This document shows positions 44,560 through 55,630 of a stretch of 64,000 nucleotides of DNA, in pieces. Within the stretch, counting starts at the first letter, position 1. Each line of letters begins with the position of its first letter. Below the pieces are notes generated by a model. That model saw only the letters and a program-made list of their open reading frames with translations, was not told where the DNA came from and did no database searches. The translations under genes and the position numbers were made by a program. The stretch is from contig NC_092242.1 in NCBI RefSeq assembly GCF_036320965.1, positions 61,435,020-61,499,019 on the forward strand, written 5' to 3'. Source of the DNA: Panulirus ornatus. Lineage: Eukaryota > Arthropoda > Malacostraca > Decapoda > Palinuridae.

Positions 44560-44730
44560 ACGTCTGCTAATATAGTACCTATACATCTAATGGGTGATTA
44601 CCTTGCTACAGTATCTACACGTCTAATGGGTAATTACCTTGCTACACTGCCTACACGTCTAATGGGTAATTAATTACCTTGCACAGTATCTACATGTATA
44701 ATGGGTAATTACCTTGCAGACAAATATCAG
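44560..44730 (+). repeat. Minisatellite, unit about 36-38 bp, four copies
   Basis: Unit 'ACCTTGCTACAGTATCTACA' plus CGTCTAATGGGTAATT. Preceded (44270-44550) by older degenerate 'GACAGACGTCTG'-type repeats. Confidence 0.9.
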
Positions 44731-45229
44731 GTAAGTAAAGATTATTATAGAGGCTGGGAAGATGGGCGAGTGTGGTTTAATTATGCAGAGGCTGCAGGTG
44801 TGTATCTCTGGTGGATATAAACAAGATAGGAATTAGATATATGCAGGAGGTTTTGTGTACGGGCATGGGTCAATGGCAACAATAAAAAAAAAACATGTAT
44901 GGAAGCTTGCTTCCTCCCCCGCCCTCAACATCTCTTAAGAATAATGTAAGATACAGTGGGACAAACCATGTTATGAGTGAGGCTATATCCTCACGTCACA
45001 TCCATGATGCTTGCTCCTTAATTCCTGGAACTGTCATGGGTTAAACTCTCAAGTCTACAGTCCTTATGAGCCACATGCTGGCAGAACAGGTGGAGATTAA
45101 ATTCGTGTACTTCCCAACGCATTTATTTTTTAGCTTTTTGTATATTTCATGGCCCACATGCAAGGCTGGAATAGGTGTTCATTCATACTGAGACAGTATG
45201 TGAATGCTTACACCACTGGGAAGGTTCAC

Positions 45230-45331
<102 letters not shown>

Positions 45332-45839
45332 TTTATGGCATATCCTGAATACCATGAACCAGGAAACACGTAACATTATTCATCATACATAAAAAAAATA
45401 GCGAATATCTGTCTTGGATGAGACAGTATCAAACATCTGTCTTTAAGGAAGAACGACACAGACACCAAAGAAGACAACAACTAAGACTTGAAGTCTTCTG
45501 ATCCAAACTAGTGTCCATCAAGACGTTTGTATGGCAAAGGACGAATGCAAACGATCAGAAAGGAAAATGGCCACATATGTGGACTTTCCACATAGCGGAG
45601 ACTATGCTAACCCATAATAAATGACTTTTAGGGCTAAGTGAACTACAGTGTTAACACTGAGGAATGAAATATATACAAGTCTATCTGGTATTAAGCAGTC
45701 AAGAGATCATTCTGTCAATGAACATCAGAACTGAACTTTTAATCGGAAAATAGATAGAAAATAAGTTATATTTTGTAGACGGGAAGAAATTAAAGTTCCT
45801 GATGACGTAAATAGTGACACACGAGGCTTGACTGGTACA

Positions 45840-45970
45840 ATATGTAGGTCTGAGACAAGTTGTAATATGACACAACATGAAGGTTTGACACAAGTTGTAG
45901 GTCTGACACAATATATAGATCCAATATGCCAGTCTGATACAATATGCATGGATGACACTAGTTGCATGGC
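45840..45970 (+). repeat. Degenerate minisatellite, unit about 20 bp
   Basis: Recurring 'GGTCTGACACAATATG' / 'TTTGACACAAGTTGTA' words. Confidence 0.6.
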
Positions 45971-46549
45971 TGATATGATATGAATAACAATAGGAGAAAG
46001 CTTTTACACCAAGCACAAGGTCAAACTGGTTATAGGAAACTATTTGGAGATATCCTATTTCGTTAATATGTATCATGTAGTATACAGAACGAACGGAAAA
46101 CCATCAAAAGGTAAACGAAACATTAAGAGAAAAATAAAAACGACTCCACCTCTTCGAAAACCAACTGACAACCAATTTGGCTATTACCATACCAAGGCAA
46201 ACTGTCCGCTGCTTACACTAAGATGATTGTTTGATGGCCTCCGTCCCATTGGACGGTAAGTAGCGACTACGGAGAAAAAAAACAGGAGGGGTGTAGATAG
46301 TATGATGTCGGACAGAAGATTACGTCAGTAAGGTTTGGGAGATGATACCATACAGATGTAGAGCATGGGAGAGGAACATGCTTTGTAGGATGGGAAAGAA
46401 GAGCCCATGAGCACAGTTTGATCGTGAGGAGCATATATAAAAAGCCTGGGAGAGAAGAGCATGCAAATATAACCTGGTAGGCTTTTGCAGTCACCAGTAT
46501 ATGTTCATTCTTCTGCTAAGTATGGCATGGTACACAGCGTATACAGGTC

Positions 46550-46860
46550 ATTGTACCAGGGAGAGCCTTATAGAGAGGGTCACTTTACCGTCACGTATAT
46601 GGAAGGGGTCCAATGTATAGAGGCCACGGTACCGTCATGTGTTATGGAAGGGGTCTAGAGTATATGTGTCACTGTACCGTCGTGTACCATGGAGTGGTTA
46701 GTGTATAGTGGGCACTGTACCACCATCTACCATGATGACGGCCGCTGTACCACCATATTCTAAGAGACAGCTCCTACACTACTATAAGAGGAGAGGTGGA
46801 ACTGCACCATTATACAAAATGGTAGTGTTCTCTGTACCAATGTATGGAGGTGATGTGCCT
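46550..46860 (+). repeat. Degenerate tandem repeat, unit about 50 bp
   Basis: Recurring 'CACTGTACCGTCATGTACCA' and 'TGGAAGGGGTC..TATA' words; five to six diverged copies. Confidence 0.6.
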
Positions 46861-47296
46861 TTGTCACCGCCTGAGGGAGAGTATAAGTAAAATAAAGGGG
46901 ACGAATCAGTTCACTACTGTATGGGGAGGCTCAGTCCATCAGCAGCTTCCATGGGTGACTGAATGCACCAACTCATGGTATCAGGTTTTGGGGTTACTGT
47001 AGGTTATTGACCAACAGCTTAAACACTCCTTTACAAGGAGCATGTAGTCTTGGTGCCTTTAGAGTGCGTTAGTTCTATAGACCCACTACCATCATAGCCA
47101 TATAACACGCAACTAATAATCTGTACAGGCTTTGGGTCACCGCAAGCCTTTTTCTTTTTTCTCTTTTCAATGGCGGTGAAAGACAGAGAATCAACTTTCA
47201 ATCGGTTTTGAAGAACGAAGCAATGATTCAGAGAGAGTGACTTGCCACTTCTGCTTGAAGAAGATGCAGTAACCATGATCTTTTTTTCTTTTCCAG

Positions 47297-47403
47297 TGTG
47301 AATCTGAAATATGTCCACAACACCTAGAGATGTTCTTGATTGCAAAACAAGATATATTTCGCATAGACACATCAGGGACAGAAGTGAAGTACAGCAGACT
47401 TCG
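47297..47403 (+). CDS. Orphan exon resembling the start of an LDLR class B (YWTD) propeller
   Basis: A 107-nt stretch between a strong acceptor (GATCTTTTTTTCTTTTCCAG) and a good donor (CTTCG/GTAAAG). In frame it reads CESEICPQHLEM, then FLIAKQDIFRIDTSGTEV. This is the pattern that leads from an EGF-like Cys into the first strand of LDL-receptor class B propellers (EGF precursor has LIFSHGSAIFRIDTEGT; LRP5/6 have LLYANRRDLRLVDA). It would end in phase 2. I found no convincing neighbouring propeller exons, so this may be one exon of a long-intron gene or a decayed copy. A 178-codon antisense reading frame (47031-47567, minus) overlaps it and is probably a shadow. Confidence 0.4.
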
Positions 47404-48424
47404 GTAAAGAAATGTTTCCAGTATAGTGAGTTGAAAGCATTACTTCCACATATGTCTTTCCCAACGACAGTGAGATTGTCTCTCCCAGTGGGTGAAATTG
47501 GACATACCGTTACAGAGCCAAAGAAAAAAAAAATCAGGATAGCAGAAAATAAAGTAAAAATCATCAACTGTATGCAGAGATACTATACAATTTGAATACA
47601 AAAGAAGGAACTGATCTCAAGTATGCGAATGAATAACTGCACCAGCATGGGTGAAGGGACCTTTGCCAGTGCGTTGCTGTTTTCGACATTTGTGTAATTG
47701 TGTCACTCGAGTAATTTTGGTTACAGTAAAGGAACCGTATTCAGGAGAATAGAGAGAGGGTGCATCTTACTCATCCCACCCCCACAAGGTAATAAACATT
47801 CTTGTTAGTAATGATGATTGATATATTCTTACAATTTTTACAATTATGTAGTCTCGTGAAAGGAAAAAAAAAAAAAAATACTGTGGATCTAACTGCTTCT
47901 GTGGTTTGTACTGGTGACCAAACAAAACACCATGTCAATTTTCACCACCTTCCCTAAACACTTTGATATAAGTTTACAACTACAAAATCTTCGTACGAAA
48001 GGCATAATTTACACATATAAAATTCCGCAATTATCGCCATCAGCTATGTTAGTCTATGATATCAAAAATTCATATGTATTCAAAAATGGTCCCCGATCTC
48101 ATGATGAAACATACTTTTTTGTACCTCCATATATCTCAAGTGATTTAAGCTCTCAACAGGAACAATGTGTTTTTACACAACACCCATTTCAAACTTTTCA
48201 TTAATGTCTTTAGTTATATTGATTTTACATCCCCCCCCCCCCCCACCAAACACACACACACACGCACACACTGACCAAATACTAGGGCGCGTGATAAGTA
48301 AATTCCTTCTACTTCACGAAACATAGTAACTTCCCGAGTGCACTTTCGTGTAATGATCACATCATCAGGAGAGATACAAGAAACAGATATTAGTCAGTTG
48401 ATATAAAAGGAAGAGACGTAGCTC

Positions 48425-48540
48425 GGACGCCATTTGGGGCGGGGTAGCGACAGGAATGGATGAAGGCAAGTATGAATATGTGCATGTGTATATATGTAGA
48501 TGCCTGTCTGTGTGTATGTATATGTGCGTGTATAGGCGTT

Positions 48541-48626
<86 letters not shown>

Positions 48627-48692
48627 TGGATGGGCCATTCTTCGTCTGTTTCCTGGCGCTACCTCGCGGATGCGGGAAACAGCGATTAAGTA

Positions 48693-48700
<8 letters not shown>
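48425..48700 (+). mobile_element. LINE 3'-tail copy with expanded internal (TA)n
   Basis: GGGGTAGCGACAGGAATGGA, AAGGCAAGTATGAATATGTG, TGTATATATGTAGATGCCTG..., then 80 nt of TA, then TGGGCCATTCTTCGTCTGTT and the terminal box TGGCGCTACCTCGCGGATGC..GAAACAGCGA. Same order as the tails at 12660-12893 and 62590-62833, with the TG/TA part expanded. Confidence 0.8.
48544..48623 (+). repeat. (TA)n microsatellite within the LINE tail
   Basis: 80-nt TA run; a second 54-nt TA run follows the terminal box at 48699-48752. Confidence 0.97.
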
Positions 48701-48754
<54 letters not shown>

Positions 48755-48829
48755 TGCCCCAGGAGTCCCATCCATCTTTATAAGGTTCCGGCAGCGATCA
48801 GGAAACCGGCCACGTTCACTGCTCCGGGT

Positions 48830-49620
48830 CATAGTTCATAAATTATATATGTGTGAGTACATGTGCGTATGTGCGGGAAGTGCTGGGCAATTGAGCAATA
48901 AGTGTTCGGTGCCTACGTTGTAGTAGTTGCATCGTGGGCAAAAAGGGTCCTGGGATATGCTGAAACGGTGTTGAAGGGATGAGTGATGTCCATGGTGTAG
49001 ATGGGTAAATGTGATTTCCACGTGTCTGGGGAGTGTGGCTTGTGATGTGTGAACTTTTTGGCTGAGTTAGGAGGGCGGTTGTTTATGTTGTTTAGTGCTT
49101 GCCTAGTCATTTCACTAAGTATTTGTTTTATTGGTGTTATATTGCTGGGGGTGAGAAGCTCTAATTAGAGATTGTTGAATTATGAGGTGGGGGTAAGTCT
49201 TTTATTTCTACCTGGGGTTGATGGAGTAGTTTTGGTGTGAAGGGTCTAGTGCTGTTATATTGTAAGGCCAGCCATGTATGTTGCAGTGGGATTGTAATGG
49301 GAGCATTTTTGTTTCATTGCGTAGGTGCTGAGTATATGAAGTTGTTATGCAGCCAGTGATTGTTACAAGTGCTATATTTTGTGTGGTTTGTAGCTTTGAT
49401 ATATCAGCTTTTGAATGGGAGGAAGACCATGCTGATGAGGCATAGTTTGGAGTGGAACAGATGCATTGTTTGTCGAGAATGCTGAGGAATTCTATTTCTT
49501 GCCTGAATCTAATGCCAATCAGTGATCTAAAGTCATTTAGTTTGCGTGTTGCTTTTGTCTGTTTTAGGCATGGAAAGTAAATATCATGTGTGTGACATTC
49601 ACTTCCTACACCAAAAACAT
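48830..49620 (-). mobile_element. Jockey/CR1-like LINE C-terminal fragment
   Basis: The minus strand, with frameshifts, reads EFLSILDKQCICSTPNYASS then AWSSSHSKADISKLQTTQN, ITGCITTSYTQHLRNETKML, THLHHGHHSSLQHRF and CPRCNYYNVGTEHLLLNCPA. This is the C-terminal order of Jockey-type elements (ASPAW, LQTxQN, TGC, TQHLxxETK, and the CPxC...EHLLLxCP knuckle). Confidence 0.8.
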
Positions 49621-49979
49621 CAACACAAGCAACATATAAAATACCCTCATTATACTAACTTACACCAGTTTCAGACAAGGTGACCAGCTTACAAAGTGAT
49701 TTGGGGGCCCCAGATGGTATAAGGGAATTACACTGATTGTGAAAAGTCACTAGTGGTGAGGCTTTATTATCATCACTGAAAAACAGAGTGCAGTGTCATC
49801 AAAGAACTTATTATTTCAGAAAAGGCAACCATGTCTCTTCCACTGAGTGTAGTGCAGCCTCAGGCTGTAGGAGCTTCTGGGGAAAAAAAAAAGACCTTGG
49901 TAACACCAGGACTCTCTCAACAAGAGGTCCTAGGGCAATTAGACAACAAATGATAAATGATAAATCTTTTACAAGCAAT

Positions 49980-50620
49980 TCATCAGCTCTACCCTAAACT
50001 ATGCCCTGCCTGGTCATTCACTCTGCCAAAAGAAAATACTGTATAACAAAGCTGCAAACTACATAAAATGTTCATTGCTTAACTACCACAAGCATTCAGC
50101 CCCTACACAGTGAAACAAAGACTTTTTCATTACATTCCCTCCTCAATATTCTTTGCTCTCAGTTCTTTGCAATGGTGCCACACCCTTCTCATCCACACCA
50201 CTCCATAACTAACCACAACTTCCCAATCAGAAATAAAAAGCATACCCATCTCATATTTTAACATTTCGTACTAACAAGACATATACACACTGAAATGACC
50301 TGAGAAGCACTAAACATATACCCATTAAAAGTATACTCCTCAGCTACCTATATAACAGACTTTCTTGTTTGCCTCTAGACACCAGCCATCTCTACAACAT
50401 TACAAATACCAATTCAACAGAAGACCCTTCCTGTCCAAGATGCAGCTTCCCTACTGAACACTTACTCCTAAACTCTCTTGCTTGCATTTCACACACATAC
50501 AAAAACACCATAATCCATGACCTATCATTCTGTCCAGGGGACATGACTGGCATCTTAAGCACTATGGAAGCTCCATAGACAGAGCTCCTAGAGCATAAGG
50601 GCAAGGTATATATATCATAT
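49980..50620 (+). mobile_element. Jockey/CR1-like LINE C-terminal fragment, inverted copy
   Basis: Plus-strand pieces VIHSAKRKYCITKLQTT, TSIQPLHSETKTF, SLQHYKYQFNRRPF and DPSCPRCSFPTEHLLLNS mirror those of the minus-strand copy at 48830-49620. It is more decayed and opposite in orientation. Confidence 0.75.
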
Positions 50621-51310
50621 AACCCTAGGACCCCATTTTCTGGTGCACTTGCAGTTTTGAAGCTGTTCTTCACATGGAAGGAGGGAAATGATGGGCTTCT
50701 TTTGAGCAACAATGTCCCTGATAAGTACTCCTTTCCATCCACTGATGATACAGCCTTGCTAAAGGTAACCTCATTTAAAGTGTGAACAACCTGTTTGTTG
50801 TTTCCTTATCCATGTACCTGAATGCAATTTTACTATTTGCCAGCGGACAGTTTGTCTCCTTTACTATTCATCTAAGCTTAGAGACTGGCAACAGGTTAGG
50901 AAAGAAGCTGACTCCCAAGTCTCTCCTACACACAGATTCATGCAGCATATTTCCTGTTGGACAGTATAACATCAAGTCTTCTTTCACTGTGTCCCATTCT
51001 CAATAATTTGCATATACTCTGACAGAATTTTATCAACCAGGTATCAGACCAACTTTAAAGTTTGTCTAGGTCCCCTTGTAAGGTGATGTAACTCATCACT
51101 TTTTCCTTCTCTCATGACATTTGTATAATCCTCAACCATATTCAGGTAGGTAAGTTATTCACACCGATCATGAGGGTCAATGGCCCCATTATAGATCCCT
51201 GCAACATCTTGCAGGTGATTCTTAATCAATTTTGAGAAGGCTCCTCAGATATAAGACCTTTATTCCCTTCCAAATAGATATTCTTTCATGCAGTGAAGTT
51301 AGATATTCAT
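50620..51310 (-). mobile_element. Probable degenerate CR1-type RT remnant
   Basis: On the minus strand YLVDKILSEYMQ, LGVSFLPNLLPVSSL and KEYLSGTLLLKRSPSFP recall the region around 'EKDLGVxxxxDLK' of CR1 elements, but no catalytic box is recognisable. Weak call. Confidence 0.35.
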
Positions 51311-52079
51311 TTTCCCTGGCAAAAAAAAAGAACATTTTCTAACAGACAAGAGTTTGAAGTGTTAAAAAGTAGCAAGAAATCTACTAATGCTACAAAACTC
51401 CATTCTGAAAATATAAGAAAATGTACACAGTAAGGTTTGCGTATGTGTTTAATACTTTTATGATAACCTAAATATATATCAACATACTAGTCACATAAAG
51501 CACTTAAAAGTACTTATGGATAGGTAAAAATATGTAAACACAAGCTTGTTAATATGTTTTCAAACAAAAATTTATATGAATGCAGCACATAAACCTTCAT
51601 ACAAATATTATATATAAACACATATCACAATGGGAAAGCCCTCAACCCTCACCTTTCAATAAACTTTTTAATACAAAAGTGTCCCAGACAGCACTAACAA
51701 AATGCATATATCCATGACAGATATATATAAGAACTGATGAGCAAAAATGCATACACACATTCATATATATATAAATGAGTGGAAGGATCCATATGCTCAT
51801 ACACACAGGCATACACATAAAATGACACCAGAGCACTACCTAAGCAGCACTGTAAAAGTAAAAACTGTGATCCAAAATATATATACAGATAAAAATATGT
51901 ACAGCTAGCTATTCTTAGTGTACATTAGACCAGAACTAAAACATATCTTAAATTTGATCAGTGCATTTAAACAGGCACAAATAACTGATAAAAAACAATC
52001 TATGGTAGCATAACAGAGATACAACAGCTGAATTACACTATGAGGCTATAAATTTGCCCAAGAGAAAGAGTAAAAGGAG

Positions 52080-52520
52080 ACAATCACAATTTTCAAATTT
52101 CTAAAGCAGTTTGATGTCAACAGTGAAGAGTTCTCTGAAAGATGCAAAGATAAAGCAACCAGAGTTCATAACAAGAAACAGCAAGAAATTTGTTTGACAA
52201 GATGTAAATAAGTACTTTCATAGTACAGTACCAGAATTGTGGATGAATGAAACAAGCCAATCAATTAACAGTGAAAGCAGTTTTAAACTTAAAAGTATAT
52301 GAAAGAAAATGGTCAAGAGAAGTGACTCAACAACTATATAACTCAATCTCCATACTGCACAAGTAGGTAATCACAAAGAGCTAACAAAGAGTGAGGGACT
52401 AAAGGCTACCTAGTGGTGCTGGAGTTCACCAGTTATGGAGACTTTTGTTGTGGCCACCCCCTTGAGCATGCTCCTAGAGGGAACAGGCATCAGAAATATA
52501 GACAGTTAGATTGACAGATA
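52080..52520 (+). mobile_element. CR1/L2-like LINE 3' fragment
   Basis: Reads RCKDKATRVHNKKQQEICLT then KYFHSTVPELWMNETSQSI, matching the KYxF..RVIxxWN segment at 26300-26620, followed by a 3'UTR-like stretch ending AATATAGACAGTTAGATTGA, which is similar to 22585-22610. Confidence 0.6.
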
Positions 52521-53779
52521 AATAACATAAGTATGACTAGAAAATACACCAGGAGCACAAGCTCTTTTCTAACATCAATCCATTCAACCCAAGTAACAGC
52601 CTGAATTTGTTAACAGCATCAAAAAGCAATCAGTTAATTCTCTTACACAATATTATCTAACCTCTTTCTCCTATTGATAGATTTCTCCTGACACTATATT
52701 GTAAACAAGGAGTGAAAAATAGTTACAGTATTTGAGAAGAGTTCTTGTGTATTCAAAATTCATACTAAACTTTCCATGGGAAGTTAAACTTCATTTGACA
52801 ATCTGTTATCATTATACATCATCTGTGTCATAAAATAAATACAAAACATCTGCAGTTTTTAAGTAGCACAATCCGAAAAACTAGTATATTACATTTCCAA
52901 AACCATCTATCTGTGTAATGTATATCTGTCTATAACCATTACTCTATCATCAATACTACAGGATGGATCAGTTACACATGCTTTATCCTCTTCTCACTCC
53001 TGAGGTGTTTTTTCTGTTATACTGTAACTCTGGAACTGCTAGCCTAATATCATTGGGCATAAAACATTATGATAATAAGATGGTAGAAATAAAGCATAAT
53101 GTAGGTGATTCAGATTGCATTATGTCTTAAGTGAAAAATTAACATCATTATGGTTGCCTAGGGAGCTAGATTATTAGCTGTGAACCATATATCATTGTGA
53201 AATACTCTTTGTATTGAGTATTTACCTTCATACAAAAAAGTGTGCATAGATTGTACACAGCAAAGTCTCAGCACTGTTTTCCTCCTGTGCCTTCCACTGC
53301 CTTGTCATTTACCAAAGGGAATGAACAGCACAGAATCTCCTTAACAGCTATATTAAAAAAAAAAAGTAGAAACATATATTTTCACTTGCAAATGCTTTGA
53401 TATGAAAGTAAATATTTCATCTCACAGTGTTTGCAAGGATCGTACATAGTAAAGTCTAAGCTCTGTTTTACTCCTATGCCTGCCACCAACTTGCTATTTA
53501 CCAGAGGAACATGAGCAGTACAGAGTCTTCTTAACTACTATACATATAAAAAGGAAAATTAGAATCACTTACATATGTTTAGACATGCAACTGGTCTATA
53601 TATACAAATTATAAACATTATAAGCATTATAAACAACACCCAATACTAAATCTTTTTTATTCCTATACAAAACTTCAATATGATACTATACAAACTTTAC
53701 ATAGTTTTTCTGAGTATAATGACTAATGTATTACACACTATATTAGGAAATCACATCGACAAAGAAAGGAAAAATTAAT

Positions 53780-54830
53780 TTATGTCACGATGGTTGTTTA
53801 ACCTGTTCATGAAGGGGGTGGTGAAGGAGGCGAAGTTGATGGTCTTGAAGAGAAGGGCACATCTGCATTCTGTTGGGATTGGGTGAGTGGGGGAGATGAG
53901 TCAGTTGCTGTCTGATGATGACAGGACTGTGGTGGCAGATTCGAGTGAGAAACTGCAAAAGCTGATTTCTGAGTTTGGGGAAGCATGTCAAAAGAGAAAG
54001 TTGAGAGTGAATGTCAGTGGTGAACAAAGACAGGTTGGTTGGAGTGTGGGTCTAAATGGAGAGAACCTGGAAGAATGGGAGAGTTTTTGATACCTGTGAG
54101 TCTATGTGGCAATGGATGGAACCTTGGTAGCAGAAATAGGCCATAGGGTGGGTAAGGGGCTAAGGTCCTTGGGCAGACTGAGGAGTGTGCAGAAAGAAAG
54201 GCTGCTGTCTGTAAGGTCAAATATGGGTATGTCTGAGGGTTCTGTAGTCTTGATTGTGTTGTATGAATAGGAGGGATGTGCCCTACATATAAAAGCATGA
54301 AGAAGGGTAGATGTGTTGGGAACAAATGTTTAAGGACAATATGTGAAGAGGGCTGATCAAATAAGAAATGATACGGTAAGAAAGATATGTAGTAGAATGA
54401 AAAGTATGTTAGGAGAGCTGAAGAGGATGTGCTGAAATGTTTTGTACATATTACAAGGATTAGTCAGAAATGGAGGGAACAAGGAGAGAGGGTAACTGGT
54501 AAGGCTGTGAAAGGATGGCATGAAAGATGGTTTGGGTGATTGAGGCCACAATATGGAGAAAGGTGTGAAACGTACATGGGTAGAGCAAACTGGAGCAATG
54601 TGGTATACAGGGGTCAATGTAGTCAGTGAGGTGAATCAGGGATATGAACCTGTCATGGGAAACCACTGAAAGGCTGTTTTCTTGGCTGTGGATAGGTAGG
54701 CTCTGGTTTCAGTGCATTATACATGAGAGCTAGAAAGTGAATGTATGTCAATGAGATTGTTCTCCACCTGTTCTTGGCACTATCTTGCCACATTAGAAAC
54801 AGAGAATAAGTATGAAAAAATAAATATTAC
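53780..54830 (+). mobile_element. RTE-like LINE fragment, decayed
   Basis: LFNLFMKGVVKEAKLMVLKR, MSQLLSDDDRTVVADSSEKL (FADDTALVADS with the FADD box lost), SGLNGENLEEWESF, GTLVAEIGHRVG and the tail to TGTTCTTGGCACTATCTTGC. Many stops and frameshifts. Confidence 0.75.
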
Positions 54831-54909
54831 ATTATTCTTTCTTCTTTATTTGATTCTTGTTTGCTATTTCCAGTGTCAACAAGGTAGTAACAAGATCAGA
54901 TGAAGAATA

Positions 54910-55200
54910 CCCTCATTTCTTCACTTCCACTCTAGCTGTCACGTATAAAATAAATCAATACCAGAGCCCCTAATCCAGAGATAAGCCCCACATACCTCTC
55001 TATAGTTTCCTCTGGCCACTTCATATACCCTGGTTGAACACACAGACAGCATTTCATCCCTGCATACTGCATCACTCCAATTCCCTCCATCAAAGGCTTT
55101 GTATGCCTTACACCATCCTGCATTTTTTGCTCCATCCTTCCATCTCCTATTTAGACTCCCTGCTTGTCATTCCCTTAATTTCTGACACATATATAACTAT
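54910..55200 (-). mobile_element. RTE-like LINE 3' fragment, inverted
   Basis: Reverse complement reads TGTGTCAGAAATTAAGGGAA, then QDGVRHTKPLMEG, GIGVMQYAGMKC and the tail start. Lies tail to tail with the preceding copy. Confidence 0.65.
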
Positions 55201-55630
55201 ATACTCAGTATTATTATCATTATCTTTATCATTAATATCATTATTATCATGAAACCCTTAGACCCCTATAACGAGGTTCTTGCTGCTTCAAGCAGCACTT
55301 CAAATGTGAGAAAAATTAAGGTGGGCTTCTCTGGGATGAAACAGCCCACAGCAGTATTGTTTTTTGTGTGCTAATAAAGAGACAGTCTCATTGAAACTGA
55401 CTTTGCTCTTGCAGTGTCACCTCATGCTGGCAGAGTCTGCTAACACCAATCTTATACACATATATATTAGTGTGATTAAATAAACAAATTAATAATTTTC
55501 TAATTGAGTCCAATAAAACTTCTTTTTCTTTTTCCATGCACTTAAAAATCAACAATGTGTTTTCATTTTCAAGGTTTCCAACCAATGAAAATAATCTAAA
55601 TCTTGATAACAGTATTCATTCACTTCATTA

